Origin: Homoserinibacter sp. GY 40078 | Lineage (GTDB): Bacteria; Actinomycetota; Actinomycetes; Actinomycetales; Microbacteriaceae | Direction: 5' to 3' | DNA: 64,000 nucleotides | Assembly (NCBI RefSeq): GCF_008017545.1 | Contig: NZ_VRTZ01000002.1 | Location: 682,001 to 746,000 of the forward strand | In this document: piece by piece, positions 63,441-64,000 of the stretch | How the letters are laid out: every line of letters begins with the position of its first letter | How positions within the stretch are numbered: the stretch's first letter is position 1 | The notes under the pieces: generated by a model | Databases searched by the model: none | The model's input: only the letters and a program-made list of their open reading frames with translations | Told to the model about the DNA's origin: nothing | Position numbers and translations under genes: made by a program

Positions 63441-64000
63441 GTGGCACTGACGGCGGACGTCAAGGAAGAACTCGTCGTCGTCGAGGTCGGCAAGACCAGC
63501 ATCCGCGCGGCCGAGCTGGCGGCTCTGCTTCGCTTCTCCGGCGGCCTCCACATCATCTCCGGTCGCATCGCGGTCGAGGCGGAGCTCGACACCCAGGCGG
63601 TGGCGCAGCGCGTCCGCCGCGATCTCGCAGAGCTGTACGGCGTCCGCTCCGAGGGCAAGGTCATCGGAGCCGGCGGGCCGAACAAGAGCGTCAGCTATGT
63701 CGTCCGCGTGGTCGACGGGGGAGAGACGCTCGCTCGCCAGACGGGCCTCCTGGATGCCCGCCGTCGGCCCGTCCGCGGTCTGCCGAACCGACTCACCACG
63801 GGCTCCCGCGACGATCTCGCCGCCATCTGGCGCGGCGCGTTCCTCGCCCGCGGCTCCCTCACCGACCCCGGCCGTTCGGCCGCCCTCGAGGTGACCTGCC
63901 CCGGCAATGAGGCCGCGATGGCTCTCGTCGGCGCGGCGGGCCGGCTCCAGGTCTCCGCGAAGGCGCGCGAGGTGCGCGGCGTGCACCGTGTCGTCATCCG
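63441..64000 (+). CDS. whiA: WhiA sporulation/cell-division regulator, N-terminal part (3' end outside the window)
   Basis: The first ~186 residues of the DNA-binding protein WhiA, which controls sporulation septation genes with WhiB in Streptomyces and cell division more widely. [35 protein letters not shown] is the typical start. The LAGLIDADG-like domain is seen around [27 protein letters not shown]. The reading frame is open at the window end. GTG 63441 has GAGGGA about 7 bases upstream. In a non-sporulating Microbacteriaceae it probably acts in division. Confidence 0.94.
   Translation, partial: MALTADVKEELVVVEVGKTSIRAAELAALLRFSGGLHIISGRIAVEAELDTQAVAQRVRRDLAELYGVRSEGKVIGAGGPNKSVSYVVRVVDGGETLARQTGLLDARRRPVRGLPNRLTTGSRDDLAAIWRGAFLARGSLTDPGRSAALEVTCPGNEAAMALVGAAGRLQVSAKAREVRGVHRVVI

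Overview
The window comes from a high-GC actinobacterium and most resembles Microbacteriaceae (Microbacterium-like). The evidence is roughly 70% GC, many GTG starts, four-base ATGA/GTGA overlaps, short leaders, and a gene order that is a compacted version of the actinobacterial core backbone known from Mycobacterium (pyr operon - gmk - rpoZ - coaBC - metK - priA - fmt - rsmB - rpe, then trp - lgt, then polA - rpsA - coaE - uvrB - uvrA - uvrC - rapZ - whiA). Nearly every base lies in a gene. No intergenic stretch reaches 300 bases; the largest run to about 110 bases, or about 200 where a tRNA and a terminator sit. There is no prophage, insertion sequence, CRISPR array, integrase or toxin-antitoxin pair.

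Layout. 1-7.9 kb: the 3' end of alaS, ruvX, mltG, then the shikimate genes aroE, aroC, aroK, aroB and aroQ, followed by efp and nusB. 8.0-10.9 kb: a three-gene ABC importer of the sulfonate/nitrate class that interrupts the core order. 10.9-28.2 kb: pyrR with a PyrR-binding leader, pyrB, pyrC, a small membrane protein, carA, carB, pyrF, an mIHF-guanylate kinase fusion, rpoZ, coaBC, metK, priA, fmt, rsmB and rpe, most of them overlapping. 28.2-37.2 kb: an FKBP prolyl isomerase, hisE-G-F-I running straight into trpE, two small membrane proteins, trpC-B-A and lgt. 37.2-45 kb: gltBD and pyk, closed by a strong terminator, then tRNA-Leu(CAA) on the minus strand. 45.1-49.3 kb: an ANTAR response regulator (PdtaR type), a triple palindrome, a convergent thioesterase, polA and an orphan HPr. 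49.3-52.6 kb: a DUF885 protein, a DUF4166 protein and a TIGR01777 epimerase. 52.7-64 kb: rpsA, a convergent DUF4126 protein, coaE, uvrB, uvrA, uvrC, rapZ and the 5' part of whiA.

The genes work together as biosynthetic modules. They make chorismate, then tryptophan; glutamate by GOGAT, then glutamine-fed carbamoyl phosphate and pyrimidines; and part of histidine. Beside them sit translation and transcription genes (alaS, efp, nusB, rpoZ, fmt, rsmB, rpsA, tRNA-Leu) and excision repair (uvrABC, polA).

I found no clear new multi-gene system. The points most worth checking are the mIHF-Gmk fusion, the PyrR loop that can cover the pyrR ribosome-binding site, a three-arm palindromic repeat at 45.7 kb, a recurrent TAGNNT box 6-8 bases before start codons (likely leaderless mRNAs), absence of yvcK between rapZ and whiA, and an apparently over-represented strand-symmetric word (CGGATGC/GCATCCG). 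All family calls come from motifs and gene order, not from database searches.
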